DNA of 64,000 nucleotides from Nepenthes gracilis. Taxonomy: Eukaryota > Streptophyta > Magnoliopsida > Caryophyllales > Nepenthaceae. The notes below the pieces were generated by a model that saw only the letters and a list, made by a program, of their open reading frames with translations, was not told the origin of the DNA and did not search any database. The stretch spans positions 8,550,001 through 8,614,000 of the forward strand of contig BSYO01000003.1 in NCBI GenBank assembly GCA_033239525.1, given 5' to 3'. This document shows, one piece after another, positions 36,909 through 49,687 of the stretch; position 1 is the stretch's first letter; each line of letters opens with the position of its first letter. A program made the position numbers and the translations under genes.

Positions 36909-37901
36909 TAATGTATCATGGATCCAAATTTTAAACATATTCGGATTAAACTGTCTGTTGGATTCTGATTTCCATCCAATGAGTTTCAGATCCTGCACAC
37001 CACAATTTAAAATAAGAGGTCAAATGACGATAAAATTTGATCCTACCAAAAATAATTTGACGCTTGAATAAGTAAGTAGCCTTCTAAAAATAGAAGGTGG
37101 ATACAGAGAATGTAGAGATGGATGTTTAGTGAGTGTTTGTGGATGTAGGTGGGGGTGCACTTGTGAGTAAGTGGCTTTGGTTATGGTTGCTTGTCGGGAG
37201 TAGTTTCTCTAAGCACTGAGCTCATATGGAACTAATAACCGAGAGAGATAGAGCGCGTTGGGATGCTTGAGAGTTTGAGAGCTTGAAAATACTGAAGGGC
37301 GTTTAGTGGGTAAGAGAAAGCATGCCTATAGAGTGAATTTTCATGGCATTTTATAGTCAAGACCATAGGCTGTCTTCCTTATACAGCGAGGCCGGATGCC
37401 CGTCTTTTATGGGGGATCGTTACATTTACTGTGTAGGGGTGAGCGCCATTCCTGACTGTCATAGTCAAGGAAGTGGATTTTTTTCTTTCTACACATGGTA
37501 ACCATTAGGGTTTCCTACAGATTGCGCGTGAATTTTGGCGCATTCCTCCCAGAGTGTGCTTTGATTCTGGGAGGTTACCATTGCAGTGGAGAATGTCTTC
37601 TCTGAAGATGTGAAAAATTAGGACAGACGACTGTTGTGGCTTGGACAGGGATGCGTGGGCTAATTTAGGAGTGGGTCGCGTTCGTTCTGGGTCTTAACCG
37701 GTCTGCTTGCTGTTTTTCTGATCAATGAAAGCGTTGACTATCCTTGGCTTAGATAGGCCGTCATTGGAGTTGGGCCACTGTCGACCCACTTGCTTCTCGT
37801 CCAGTTAACGACAACGTTAACCATCCCAGATATAAATGGGCAGCTATGAATATGGGCCGTTTTTTCCTGTGTGAAACAGCCTGCTACTAGCATCCCTATC
37901 A
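36909..37901 (-). repeat. Solo LTR, family C (minus strand), second copy
   Basis: 993 bases flanked by TAATT at 36904-36908 and 37902-37906. Left end TAATGTATCATGGATCC corresponds to TGATGCGTCACTGGATCC of the copy at 4988. Right end is CCCTATCA. Internal match with the reverse complement of LTR C: TCCTGCACACCAC, then AAGAGGTCA, then GACGCTTGAATAAGTAA. A minus-strand TATA box (TATAAAA at 37349-37355) and a GCGTTGACTATCC W-box are present. Confidence 0.85.
37349..37355 (-). promoter_or_regulatory. TATA box of minus-strand solo LTR
   Basis: TATAAAA on the minus strand, at the LTR position equivalent to the boxes at 5428 and 55160. Confidence 0.5.
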
Positions 37902-37906
37902 TAATT

Positions 37907-40385
37907 AATAATATTAGAATACAATATGCATATCAAATAGCAACATCAAATATAAATAAAAGTATTAACATTAAACAATAAATTATTCATTATTCAAAAC
38001 ATAACAGCATATCATAATCTCGATTCAAATTTTATAATGGCAGCAACTAAATATCAAAAAAAACAATATCAATAAAACATATTTCAATAGAGCTTTCAAG
38101 TGTATAAAATATCTAAAAATATTTTCAAATTTTATTATATTACTGTGAACTAATGATCATCCGCATCATCAATGGCTAGGTAAAATATGTTTAGATCATC
38201 CTCTTCCACCTCTTGCCAATCACCATTCACCATTTTCTACCATATTTACAACAAACAAAACTTTCTCCAAACAGTCAAGATTTATTGTGTCTATAATTTT
38301 TAGATAATAATCTAGTGATTAAAGAATATAAGGATTATAGGATAAATAAATTATTTTAACTTGATTATTTAAGCTTCTCTCAACACCTACGGCAGCTACT
38401 CCCCTTTGATGAAAGCCAGCAACATCCTTACTTAAAGACTGACTGAATTTTCTCAATATTTCTCCCTTCTCTGTAAGTTCATTACTCGACAATAATGAAA
38501 GAAGAAGAGAAGGGATGGATACAGCAAATCTTAATTATTATCTTAGGGTATTAAAAATAATTTTTATCTGTTGATAAAAAAATTATCAAAATACCATCAT
38601 AATATTCTCAAGAAGTCTGACATTTGGCATCTTTATAAAATTAACCTAAGTTTATTCATAATTGATAACTTAGTAATTATCTTTATTAATAATCTTGTTT
38701 AAGTTAAAAGTCTAATAAATTTGAATCAAAATATTAAAATGTTATAGTTATTATAACTCCAAAAGGTAACATAGAGATGATAAAAAAGAAAAGAAAAGAA
38801 GATAAATGATGTATTTATTACCTAGTCAAATCAGTTAAAATAACTAACTATGAGTGACTAATCTACAATTAATGAATATTATTAAACTACTCTCGACATA
38901 GATCATATGCCTATTTAAATATAGGTTTCATGAATTCAGAAAAATGCATGGTTTAAATCTTTTATTTTTCCTAGTTTACAATACTACCTATTATTTGATA
39001 CATTCCTAAAACACTTATTCAAAATATACATCACACGATACTTAATATACATAACAAAAAAAAAGTTATAAGTCTATTTTTCTTATAATCTCCTCCCTCC
39101 GAAAAATCTCGATACCGTGAGCAATGCACCCTAAAAGCCATTGCTGGTAATTTTTCTCTTTATCACACTTTTTAGTTTATTTAGCACGATTAAGAGCATA
39201 GTAGATTGATTAGAGAGTTATTTTTCATAATTTTAAACTCCTATTTACTTTCTAACGTGTAAAATTTAAATTAAAATATCAATAGTCTAATTTAAAATTT
39301 TTTAAATCAAAATTTAGTTTATAATATTTATTGATGCGTCTTGAGAATCTGAATTATCATGTGAATTAGAAAGATGATTATTTTGCTTGAATATCTGAAT
39401 GGGAACGAATCTGATTTTCGTAATTATAAATCAAAATATTACACATCATAATAAAAAAAATAAATTGAAGGTAAAAGGAATACGAGACTCACTCTTCTGA
39501 CATTTCCTCTAATACTCAAATCAATAATTTTTATAAAAAGATTTAGAAAGATGTTGTGAAAGAAGATACAGGGAATGAAAGAGAATGAGAATTAGTTTAT
39601 ATTTAAAGAGTTATACTCAATTTGTATATTCTTTTTTTTTTTTTGGTAAGTCAATTTGTATATATATCAATTTGTATATTCAACTGATTGAATAACTTTT
39701 TTACTCCATCTCATTCTTTAGTGATAAGTTTAGCTAATCAGCACATAAAATCGATTCGTATACATGACACTGCTTTGAATTGGTGGTAGGAGGTGGTAGT
39801 GACAATGTGTGACGGCCATCCCTATTTAATGATAAAACTATCTGGTTTTCATGTATAGTGTCGCTTCAACCGCTTTTCTGTATTGATCCGTTAAGCGTCT
39901 TATTATGATTTTTTAATATCTTACTATTTAGACTTTACTCTTTAATTCGTGCATTCGAACGCTATTGCTTAATTGGTTTTGTATCATCTTCTAGTAAGTT
40001 GTTGGTATTTGTGCTTCTTATCAAACTTAGTATTAGGTTGGCCTGTTTCTAATTATACCCATTACTTGTAATATTAAAACATGAAAGAAATTAGGCGTTC
40101 CAAATCACAAATACGTTTCGACCCTTTTTCTTAAATTTGCGGAATAAAAGAACACAAATATATAATAGATGTAAAGTATATTTGAATTTAGATAAAATAA
40201 TTAATAAAATATATGTAATATAAAATAATAATGAATAACAATAAATGTATAATTTTTTGGTGACGAAGAAAAATCTCAATAATTAGGGTTATCGAGTAAA
40301 ACCCTATGAATTTCAATAACCAGAAAATATATGCATTAAAAAAGTCAAATTATAGGTCGAGTGGTACAAATGCGATAATCTAACC
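37907..40385. other. AT-rich intergenic stretch, nothing recognised
   Basis: No coding or structured signal. Only short AT-rich words and a poly-T run near 39631-39644. Confidence 0.5.
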
Positions 40386-40389
40386 GGCT

Positions 40390-41330
40390 TATTTCTATCT
40401 TGTGACTTCTACCAATGAACTCATTGAATTTTTTCTCGATAATGGAATCGGATACCTTCTGGTTTACTAGTCAATCTTCTTTTAAGATCTGTCGAATCAC
40501 CACACATCACTGGAGCTCAATTTTTATACCATCCACGGCACTCACTAGGGTTAACAGGCCAAATAAAGTGTAATGGATAAAATAGAGAAGGGGAGAAAAC
40601 TTTGGAATTTAAGCACACAAATCAAAGGAGAGTTTTCTCTATTGGCCCCAAATTGGAGGCTTAAGTGAGAGTATTTTACCCTTAACAACCATAAGAAATA
40701 TGTCAGAAGAGTCATAGTTTGGGAGAAGAAGGTGGCCACTTATAAAAAAAGCTTTGAAATTAGGTTAAAAAATATAACCATTAGAGACATGTGTATCTTG
40801 GAGCTCAATCACGGCTTGAGCGTGCAGCATGTGCCCTTAGGGTTACATTAAGTACGCGTCCCAATGCTCGAGCGTAGCTCGGGGGAGCTCTGAGCATAGG
40901 GTTCACTGAAATTGATACTCGAACGTGCATCGAGCATGCCACAAGTTTAGGCTTCTTCGGAAACGATACTCGAGCACGCGTAGAGCGTGCCACAAGTTCA
41001 AGCTTCTTTGGAATTGCCGCTCTAGCACGGGGTAAGCGTACCTCAAGCTCAGGCTTATTTGAAATCAGCGCTCGAGCGTGCCATGAGTTGAGGCTTTTCT
41101 GAAATTAGCGCTTAAGTATGGATCAAACGTGCCCTGAGCTCGAGCTTCTCTAGAATTGACACTCGAGTGTGAGTCTGACAAAGGGCAGGCATGAATACCA
41201 GAAGATGTGTGTTAACGATTTTTGAACGTAAATATGATGTAGATCTTTTGAATAAAGAAAAAGACCCTGATGAACGATCAGGCATAATTACAATATATCT
41301 CAATAGATAATACGCCTAACAAAACATTTA
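40390..41330 (+). repeat. Dispersed repeat family E, copy 2
   Basis: Shares landmarks with copy 1 at 32300 (see that entry). Includes the GC-richer minisatellite at 40860-41175. No recognised coding region. Confidence 0.5.
40860..41175. repeat. Minisatellite, about 52-bp period, six units
   Basis: Units begin GAAAT/GAAAC/GAATT at 40908, 40960, 41011, 41061, 41101 and 41153: lengths 52, 51, 50, 40 and 52. Consensus features are a CTCGAGC core, then CGTGCC, then AAG(C/T)T(C/T)(A/G)GGCTTCTT. One unit (41061-41100) has a 12-base deletion. Many units carry CTCGAG or a CG-rich palindrome. Confidence 0.8.
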
Positions 41331-42500
41331 TAATTAGTTCACGTGTTAGAAAAATATATTACTGTATGTTGGATTTGATTGTTATTGAAAGTGAATGACA
41401 GTAGTGTGCTTTTTACCAATTAATTATGATATAACGTGGCATGAAGTTTTGTGGGCCGTGGTAACGCAATCAGTTAAAACTACATAATTGATGCACTAAA
41501 AGTGTAACATTACTTATTTTATTAATTATTAAAAAATTATAATTATTTTTAATTTTAATTATATTTAGCTCATTATTGAGATATATAATAATTATATATA
41601 ATTTTTAATAATGGATTAATATTATAAAAGAACATACCACTCATCTATATATCATAATCTGATAATAAATAGTACGGAAAAAAAGGTTCAGATCGTTTTT
41701 GCCTTGTAAATGGATGCAAGGAAACTACGCAACGGGAGACTAGACTGGATAAAGGACACCAAAAGGAGAATAATTATCAAGAAATTATATTAATTAATTC
41801 TGTCTTCTATACCCACTGCATTAATGATTCACGTCAATTTATTATTTAATAAAGTAACATAATTGTTGAGATTTGTTTAAATTCAATAAATAAATAATAA
41901 AAATATAATAATTATTTAAATTATTTAATATAATATCTATCATTTATTTATCTAATTTTAATGCTATTAATTGCATAAATAAAACCTCAACTTTGCCTAA
42001 TAGTGACCAATTGATTTGTTATTAATATTGATTTCTTCGTATTTTTTTTAACAATATTAATATATGGATGTTGGTTCGCAACAAACAGTCTTATATCTAG
42101 AGGTATACGTGCTATTGGGAATGAGAAATTATTTAATTTAATAAAATGATAAAAATGAATTATACTGAAATTAAACAATATAATTAAGTGTTGAGATTAT
42201 TTACCTTCATCCTACGAGAATAACGCTAAATTATTTTTTTCTAAGATGGAAAAACTTTCAAGGAATCCATTGCATTCACAACTCAAATTCAAAAAAACGA
42301 TATGCATGTAAATATCAAGATTTGGGGGGGATAAATCTTCCTAAATAAATATACTCGATTCATATCTATAATATTCATTTAATAAAAAATAGAATGGATG
42401 AAATTTAGAATTTGAAAAAATAAAGGAAATATTTATTATTTTATTTTTTATTTTTATTATTGAGTTAAATATCAATAAATAATATTATAAAAATAAATCT
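41331..42500. other. AT-rich intergenic stretch, nothing recognised
   Basis: No gene-like frame. The change to GC-rich DNA at about 42515 marks the broken left edge of element D. Confidence 0.5.
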
Positions 42501-42509
42501 ATAAAAATT

Positions 42510-43136
42510 ATTATATGGAGTCTCGACATCAGCTCCCTCTCCCGCTCGGTGCTCGCACCCATCAAATCAAGGAGTCGCAGCTGCCTCGTTTGGGACTCGT
42601 CCGAGAGCTTTTCTGTTTTAGCCTTGGATCGAGGTAGTTGGCTCGCTTATGATTTCAAAGAGTCTCTCCGACAGCAGGATTGACCCTCTGTTCTATCTCC
42701 TCTCTGTCGACACGGTCACGTAGAAGTCGAGCAGCCTCCTACTCTAGAAAGCAGACATTCTCCTCCAGATTGCGAAGTACCCTTACGACAACCAAAGAGA
42801 GGAACCAATCAATCAAGTGAAAGAGCCGCTGAGAAACATAACCGCAAAAGGCGAAGATTCATAAAATTTTACCTCACGATCAGGAGGATGAAAGGATCTG
42901 ACGGACTTAAGGCCCAGAGGTTCCCTTGGAACCTCCTGAAGCTCCAGAGCACGATCAACTACGCGGAATACAGCGCCACCGGCAACGATGCTCTCTGAAA
43001 TGGCAACTCCCATCTCCTCCGACGACTGGTCATCATCACTACTTCCCTCTGTCAAAGGTACAGAAGCGGAGGAGAGAAGCACCTCCGACGAGGATGCAGC
43101 AAGAATGGGGGTGTCGACAGCACTGTGGCGGGTCAT
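42510..43136 (-). pseudogene. Element D antisense ORF (Ser/Asp-rich, coiled coil)
   Basis: The ATG at 43136 opens MTRHSAVDTPILAASSSEVL; an acidic stretch GSSDDDQSSEEMG follows. The open frame ends after PPDRE at a consensus-like splice donor (GAG|GTAAAA, exon end 42873). This is exactly 88 codons from the ATG, phase 0, like the donor in element C. Below it, near 42780-42640, minus-strand frames give LRNLEENVCFLE, a stop, and EAARLLRDRVDREEIEQRV: a coiled coil, as in C. The frame after the intron is off by one and has stops. Function unknown. Confidence 0.6.
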
Positions 43137-43251
43137 CTGTGAAAGCGTTAGGAAGACAGCAGAAGTAATGCCAAGGGAATGCCTTCAGAGAAAGAAGCAA
43201 AAGCCCACACCAAGCAAAAGGAAAGGTGAAAAGACGGGATTAACGCAGTGC

Positions 43252-43259
43252 TTATATAG
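43252..43259 (-). promoter_or_regulatory. TATA box of the element D antisense ORF
   Basis: Minus-strand CTATATAAGC, about 120 bases upstream of the ATG at 43136. It is the strongest TATA box among the antisense units. Confidence 0.55.
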
Positions 43260-43299
43260 CCAGCCCTAGGGAACTAAAGGGCCTTGCCGCCATAATGGC

Positions 43300-45402
43300 A
43301 TCAACACGTGCCCTCACCCTAATGCGTCGCAACATGTCCTTCCCCATGCATCACTATGAGCCTTATGGCAACAGTCGCATTGCCTCCGCAATTGAAGCAC
43401 TTAAACACTTTGATTAATGCGATGACTATGCAACCCCCAAAGATGGCTCTCAGACGCACCAGTCTCAACTCGCTGACCAACAGGTGGCAGTTCTCAGAGG
43501 CATCATCGAGAGAACGCCATATGGCGATGGCCCATGAAGCAAATGACCTTGTACATAGGCCAACTGGCACCTCCCTGACTAGGCACTGAGACGAGGGGTC
43601 GAGGGCTGAACCAAGATTAAGGCATCCAAAGCTCCTCTCATCATAACAGCTGAGGCCAGAATCATAGAGAATGAAAGAATGAAGTACTTCCACCAGCACG
43701 TGGTAGCGCACGAGCCACTTGACATGGGCGGTCCCAAACCTTCTCAACTTGAAGACCTAAAACCTCCGAGAAAGTTACTCTCCAGCAGAGGCCAATGTGA
43801 AGAGCTGCAAGCCGGCCGGAACCCTGCTCTTGATTTTTTCCAGTCTCGGGCATGCAGCTAACAACTCAGCTAGCTGTCGTGGCTACCCCATTGCATGTTT
43901 CCGAGCGACGTGATCCGATCCAGAGCCTACGAAAGCTCTCAGGACCCCGACTTGCTCCCGGGCAGACTATAGACTATGGAGCTGACACATCGACCCTCAC
44001 CTCAAAATGCCACCCATTGCCCTGAAAGCAACACTCACTCAGAATGCGCAAGCTGCTTGGTCATCTAGGCTAGCGCGGCAACCCCAAGGGCGCCGCTCCT
44101 CAAATGCAATTGGTCGATTGTTCTCAGCGTTACAACTCTAGGGCTGATCTGACCGGCTAACCCCTGACCAATCATCAAGGCATACCACCATACATCCACT
44201 CCCTACAAAGATTGAATTACCAAGCCTATGGATGACTAGCAAGTTGCAACGCACCTAATATTCCAACCACCAATAATCATACAATAAAGTCAAAAGTCAA
44301 GAGATAGAAGGTAAGAGAAAGAGTAAAGTTTCAAAATTTTATCCATTAACTTCCTTTATAAAGTACAAAACTTATATTAGTAAACATACATGACAAAAAA
44401 GGGAGTATATGGGACAGATACCCGGTGGTGTCGGCCCGTAAAATCGATTCTAGGATGACAGTTATGACTAAAGCGTCCAATAAGTATTTATTACTTATCA
44501 AACCCCAGACCCTGGGCCGAAGCACCACAGCGGCTAAATGGATGCCATTTTCGAACAAGGGAAGGGACAAGGGGCCCTTATAAGGAAGGCCTCCCAAAAG
44601 GACATCCTTTGTCGAAACCGACCATAGCCCATGAGGGTATTACCCTGCCATAACGGTGATGACACTCCGACCACGGCGGAACTTCCGAAGCATCCCCTTT
44701 AACAAGCTTTGCAAGTAACCCTCTAACAAAAGAAATCGAAGACCAAATGCTCCCCCTCCAGCCGAGGTGGCATAGGAGAACGTTTGCTCCTCGAAGTTCG
44801 TCTAGAGGTTTCGTTGTTGAACCTCAGTGTGAAGGAGAAACATGGTAGTGGCCTGAAAATCGAGCCACTGCCATCATGACAGGGAAAAAACCTTAGAAGG
44901 AATATAACGGTGAGCTCCAACCATAGCTTCGAACCTCCCAAGACTTCTGCCAACCTCGAATAGCAGCAATAGGGATTCCATGTAAGTTTTGAGTGCAACT
45001 TTTAGCTTCAAAGGATGCCCACAGGTCGTACACCATGGTGGCCTAGAACTCTCACCTTGCTCAATCGATCACATCACTTGATCAAGGGAGAAATGATTAA
45101 TCGCATGTAGTACATAGAGCCCCTATCCCCCCTTTTATGGCTAGAGTAGAGATCAACGAGGCCATCAATTCAAAGGGTCACATCCACAGCGCCATTTGTA
45201 GGAGGTTAGCACCAGGCCTTAGGACTACCCAAAATCTTCCAAAAAAGGCTCAACTCAGATGATGCCCTATAAAAAAATAAGTGAGGAACACCGAAAAGGA
45301 AAGTCTCGAAAGGAATCTTCTTGGGAAGCGGCATGCAAGCTGGCCCACACAGAAATGTCCCATCACCGTACATGCCGAAAACTAGCGAAGCATAGTTTCC
45401 AG
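43300..45402. other. Element D sequence between antisense ORF and polypurine tract
   Basis: About 2.1 kb of moderately GC-rich DNA. It corresponds to 16850-18065 of element A by position. A minus-strand CATAAAAGG near 45130-45140 and a frame at 44998-44723 may be a second antisense unit, but no domain is recognisable. Confidence 0.4.
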
Positions 45403-45415
45403 GTATGGGGGCTAA
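45403..45415 (+). other. Polypurine tract of element D
   Basis: GTATGGGGGCTAA directly precedes the LTR start. Same tract as in elements A and B. Confidence 0.75.
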
Positions 45416-46508
45416 CGTTGAGTCCGATGACTCATTGGGGTTAATCAAACCCCAAACCCAACCATCAGCGTGACAAGGGGTTCAACAAGCGGCGGGCTAA
45501 ACCTCAGTAAGGAGATCAATCCGACTCAATCCGTAGGCCAACGGTGACCAGAGTGAGGTCTAGAGAGTAATGAGTCATAGGGGACAGGTGTCAATGGTCT
45601 AACCAGCAGTACAACCAAACGGATGAATCCAGAAGGCTCTTAGGCAGCCAGCCAGCAGAGTAATCAGAATACGCACAAATCGAGCACTGCCTGAAACTAC
45701 TTGACAACTAGATAGGGGGACCACTGATGGCCTCCTCGCCACAGAAAGACAAGCCTCTCGTCAACCCCCCAATAGTCAGCAAGCCCAGAGGTGACACCTG
45801 TCACAGACCTCAACGCTAAATCTTCACCCATGAAACATTACAAATATCCTTTACCACCGCGAGGGCAAAAGAAAAAGAGGAGAAAGAAAAGGGATCATAA
45901 AGAGAAGAAGGAAGAGGGAGAACCGAGCACTCTACCTGAACAGCTCTTCCTCCTTCTCATAGAGCCACTTCCTGTTGAGTGCATCCATAATGAGCCACAC
46001 TTCCTACTGAGTGTATCTATAGTGAGCCACTCACTGCTGAGTGCGTCTATACTGAGGCACTCCCTATCGAGTGCGTCCATAGTGAATCACTCCCCTCGGT
46101 TGTGTCTATAACGTGCCACTTCCTCCAATTGTGTCTATAACGAGCCACTCCCCATCGAGTACGTCCATAGTGAGCCTCCCTGCCAAGTATATCCAGAGTG
46201 GGCCACTCTCTGCCAAGTGCGTCCATAGTGAATCACTCCATGCCGATTGCGTTTATAGTGAGCTACTCCCTAACGAGTGCGTCCATAGAGAGTCATTCTC
46301 CGCCAAGTGCATTCATAGCGAGTTATTCCCTATCGGGCGCATCCGTAATAAGACACTCACTGAGTGCAACTCTAATGAGCCATAGATCGTGTGCAACCAG
46401 AAATGAGCTCAATCCTCCTTTTCTCTCTAAGCTGCCCTCTGTTGGGCGCTCAATAGGAGCTTAGTCCTCCTCTTCTCTCAAAGTCGCCCCCCTGTTCGAA
46501 GCTCAACA
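45416..46508 (+). repeat. 3' LTR of element D
   Basis: Starts CGTTGAGTCCGATGAC, a diverged form of the TGTTGGGTCCCATGTC start of LTR A. Length about 1.1 kb if it ends at CTCAACA. Contains a 30-bp minisatellite that LTRs A and B lack. Confidence 0.6.
45962..46390. repeat. 30-bp minisatellite in LTR D, about 14 units
   Basis: Units begin at 45962, 45992, 46024, 46054, 46084, 46113, 46142, 46172, 46200, 46230 and continue to about 46385, with spacings 28-32. Typical unit words are GAGCCACTCCCT, then CGAGTGCGTCCATAGT. Open frames here (45791-46464) are produced by the repeat. Confidence 0.85.
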
Positions 46509-47191
46509 AGAGCCAGTTTGTTACGAATTCGGATCAAGTAGGTCAATTTAAATAATTAATTATAATTTTTAAAATCTAAAATCTCAAATGAATTAAATAA
46601 ATACTACAAAGTCCTAAAATTCGGGTATGACCACAAAATATATAATTTAAAAAAATTAAATTCACAGAAGTCCTCATTGAATAAAATAAATACGGCATGC
46701 TCTACAATCATGGTAAGGTAAGTGACAATTTAACAAAAAATCATAATCAAACATAACATAATATCCAAACTATTTTTAAAATATAACTATGGGCCTATAC
46801 CTAGCTAATTCCATAATCTGATCACATTAAATACTAATTTAAATCATAATAGAACCAAAACTCAATAAATCAGACGAATGGCTGACGGATCACGACCATA
46901 CTCCTACAATACATCCAAATCTTTTATTCTGAAGGATAAAATAGAAAAAATGAGTCAAATATTTAACAAGTATCATATTTAAATAAAAGGAATCTAATAA
47001 ATTAGAAAGAATATTAAATTGATAAAATCTGTTCAAATAATAGAATAAATCATAATCGACGATAAAATGAATCTAATAAAAATCCAAGATCTAAAATCTA
47101 ATGGTAGTTTCGTATTCAAATCAAATATCCAAATCTAAAATAAATATTCAAATTTGAAAACTGTCCTCATTGGAATGTGTATATATAAATT

Positions 47192-47194
<3 letters not shown>

Positions 47195-47237
<43 letters not shown>
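47195..47237. repeat. (AT)n microsatellite
   Basis: About 43 bases of perfect alternating AT. Confidence 0.95.
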
Positions 47238-47240
<3 letters not shown>

Positions 47241-48360
47241 AAAATAGAAGTAATCCGAACCAATTCCAATGGACAAATAGCCAATTTCAAATTCCAATTC
47301 AAGTCCAAGTTTGAGTCCGAGTCTAAATTCAAGACATGATCAGCTTGTGATTTGGGACAAATTTCGATAATCAGATGATCCAATGGCGTGTGCAAAAATT
47401 GAAACAACACTACAACAGATAGTCCAAGTGTCTGAATCAAAACATAGAGTCAAAATAATTTGTACGATACATGCCAAGGCCCAACATTGGGCAAAATTGG
47501 CAAATTTTAAATATAAGTCCAAAAATCCATATCCAAATTAAAGTCTAATACCAATCAATACAGAAATAAAAATTATGCATCAAATTTGGGTTTCAATTAT
47601 TCAAAAACTAGCTTGAGGAAAGGTTATACATAATTCCAATAATTTTAGGCAAAATCAAATGCAAATTAGGCCAACATATATGGCTACCTATGTACTTTAT
47701 ACCCATGGGTAAGTTTGCTCACTATTATTTACTACTTGTAATTTTGGGTGCAATCCTCAAATTTGTCAGATATATTAAGACGTCTAAATATATTATAAGG
47801 TCGAATCAGATCACTCAACTGGGAAGGGTCATTATTTCAAATCTTTCCTACTGACGAAAAGAAATTTCTAAATAAATCTCACCGTCGAAAACTGGCTAGA
47901 ATATTTAATGTCCAAATCTAAATATAGTGACCACAACCCGGTACATGCATGTGAAAATGCACAGCCTATGCAACCCGTGCGGTCTCAATCTCTCTCTTGT
48001 GCGAGCTCGCTGCCAACCTCCACTGCCACTCCTCCCATGGCTGCTGCTAACCACCGGCCCCCAATCTCCATCACACGGCGCCGCCAATGCCTCCAACGGC
48101 TACTGCTGACATCCACGAGACCTCCTCACCAAGCGCCGTCAGTCATTGCCGACGCCGACCGCCACTGCGCTACCCATGAGCCATTGTCTCCTCACCGCAC
48201 CTCATCGGCCTTCCCAACTCCGAATCTCCGACCGGTGGTCAGCCGTTGCCTCTCATTTTGGCCTCCTCTCTCTCCTCTCTTCTCCCCCTTCTCTCTTCCC
48301 GATTTCTTTTGATCCTTATTTGTTCTTTCTTTTTTTTTCTATTTTCTTTTTTTTTTGTTT

Positions 48361-48388
48361 GTTATTATTATTATTATTATTATTATTT
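48361..48388. repeat. (TTA)n microsatellite
   Basis: About nine TTA units next to a T-rich tract. Corresponds to the AAT run at 1375-1392 in the related LTR. Confidence 0.9.
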
Positions 48389-48551
48389 TACTTTTCTTTT
48401 ATTTTAAAATTCAAATTGATGTTCGGGCAACGACACGACTGATTTAAATATTCATCCAAATTTCATAATATTTAATTAATTTTTATCACGTTTAATTTAT
48501 CAAAAATGATAATTAATATTAAATAATTTAAACAGAATCCGGGATATTACA

Positions 48552-49682
48552 CCATCCTCCTCTCACATCCCCCATTCACATACATTTCTGCATATCCAAC
48601 ATCATCCTTACATCTTTCTATTTCTTGAGAAAGATTTTTAACTTAAACGTTGAAAGATAAATTAAAAGTAAGTCTCGCCAATCATTTAACCTCATATTTA
48701 TAGTTTATGGTGTGCAAGTTTCAGGTTAATAGTGACGAAAATCAAACTTGTACCAATTCGATCCGCAATAAAAGATCGAGTGGCTCCTAATCCGTACTAT
48801 AATCCAAAAAGTAGGGACGTATCAATATTTATTATAGAGTAATCTATTTATTTTTAAAAAAACTATTTTTAAGAAATTAATTATATATATTCTAATATGT
48901 TCTAATATATTAGGCGCATTTAAATAATGCACCTATCATTTATAAGTAAGAAAAATAATATTTGGCTTATCTATAGAAACTAATATATAAATGGCTCGTC
49001 TACGAAGTCTTAAATGATAGTATATAGTCCTAATGTTACTAAAAATATATGTAACTTATTTTTCAAATTGGCATTTTGATTAATTAATGTGTAAGTCACG
49101 GGTCATTAATTTTCATGGTTTAACTTGCATTATATTTTATATTTTAGAAGTTTTTACCATTTAAAATTTACAGATTTTGGTATAATTTTTAAATTTATAT
49201 AATTTCAGACTTCTAAACTTTACGAATACGTTATATGATTTGGATTTCTAATAATTTTGATGGTTTGTATGATTTGATATTCGTGTATATGTAATGAATT
49301 ATGTGTATGAAATCATGATTTGTATTATATTATTTAAAAAGTTTGACTTATCATGTTTTACATGTATTTTAAAAATTTTTTATCATTTTATCTGTTTTAT
49401 AGACATAAATTATATATCAGATACATGAACTTGTTAGTGTTAGACACATAATTTATCATATTTTTCAACTCTTCCAAATTAATAGGCAATATATTTTTAC
49501 ATGATGTTGAAGAAGGATTGATGAAAATTTTATTTAGTTATATTTGTGTTTTAAAAAAAATTTGGTATTTTATATTTGAAATTATTGTATATTTATAATT
49601 TTAAAATTTATGTATTTTGGAATTTTGTATCAAATAGATAATTTATGCAGTTTTAAATTATGATATCTTGGATATTTAATTA
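48552..49682. other. AT-rich DNA, nothing recognised
   Basis: Insertion target of element B. No gene-like frame. ATTTTTA-rich words dominate. Confidence 0.5.
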
Positions 49683-49687
49683 GATGT
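49683..49687. repeat. Target-site duplication GATGT (left copy of element B)
   Basis: Matches 53855-53859 and abuts the TGTTGCG end of the LTR. Confidence 0.9.

Larger units (their letters stand above)
42510..46508 (+). mobile_element. Element D: 3' part of a Tat gypsy element (5'-truncated)
   Basis: GC-rich block with a minus-strand antisense ORF (43136 down to 42510), intermediate sequence, a polypurine tract GTATGGGGGCTAA at 45403-45415 and a downstream LTR starting CGTTGAGTCC. Tract and LTR start match element A (GGCATGGGGGCTAG, TGTTGGGTCC). gag, pol, PBS and 5' LTR are absent, so the copy is truncated at about 42510. The right end is assigned to CTCAACA at 46508, which mirrors the TGTTG start of the family; no TSD can be tested. 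Confidence 0.7.
46519..48551 (-). repeat. LTR-like unit, family F (minus strand)
   Basis: 2.0 kb running from TGTTACGAATTCGGATC to AATCCGGGATATTACA. On the minus strand it starts TGTAATATCCCGGATTC, like the other family F LTRs, then shows an (AAT)n run and a GA-rich stretch (about 48315-48235). The 5-base flanks (CAGTT and CCATC) do not match, so at least one end is rearranged. It abuts LTR D. Confidence 0.5.

Noticed and set aside
45791..46464. Repeat-rich ORFs of 90-106 residues on plus
   Set aside because: Produced by the 30-bp minisatellite, whose period is a multiple of three.
47908..48442. Pro/Ser-rich ORFs (up to 134 residues)
   Set aside because: They overlap in different frames, lack a known domain and match the pyrimidine-rich leader of an LTR-like unit.
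46519..48551. Complete solo LTR
   Set aside because: Ends fit the family but the 5-base flanks (CAGTT, CCATC) do not match, so only an LTR-like unit is claimed.
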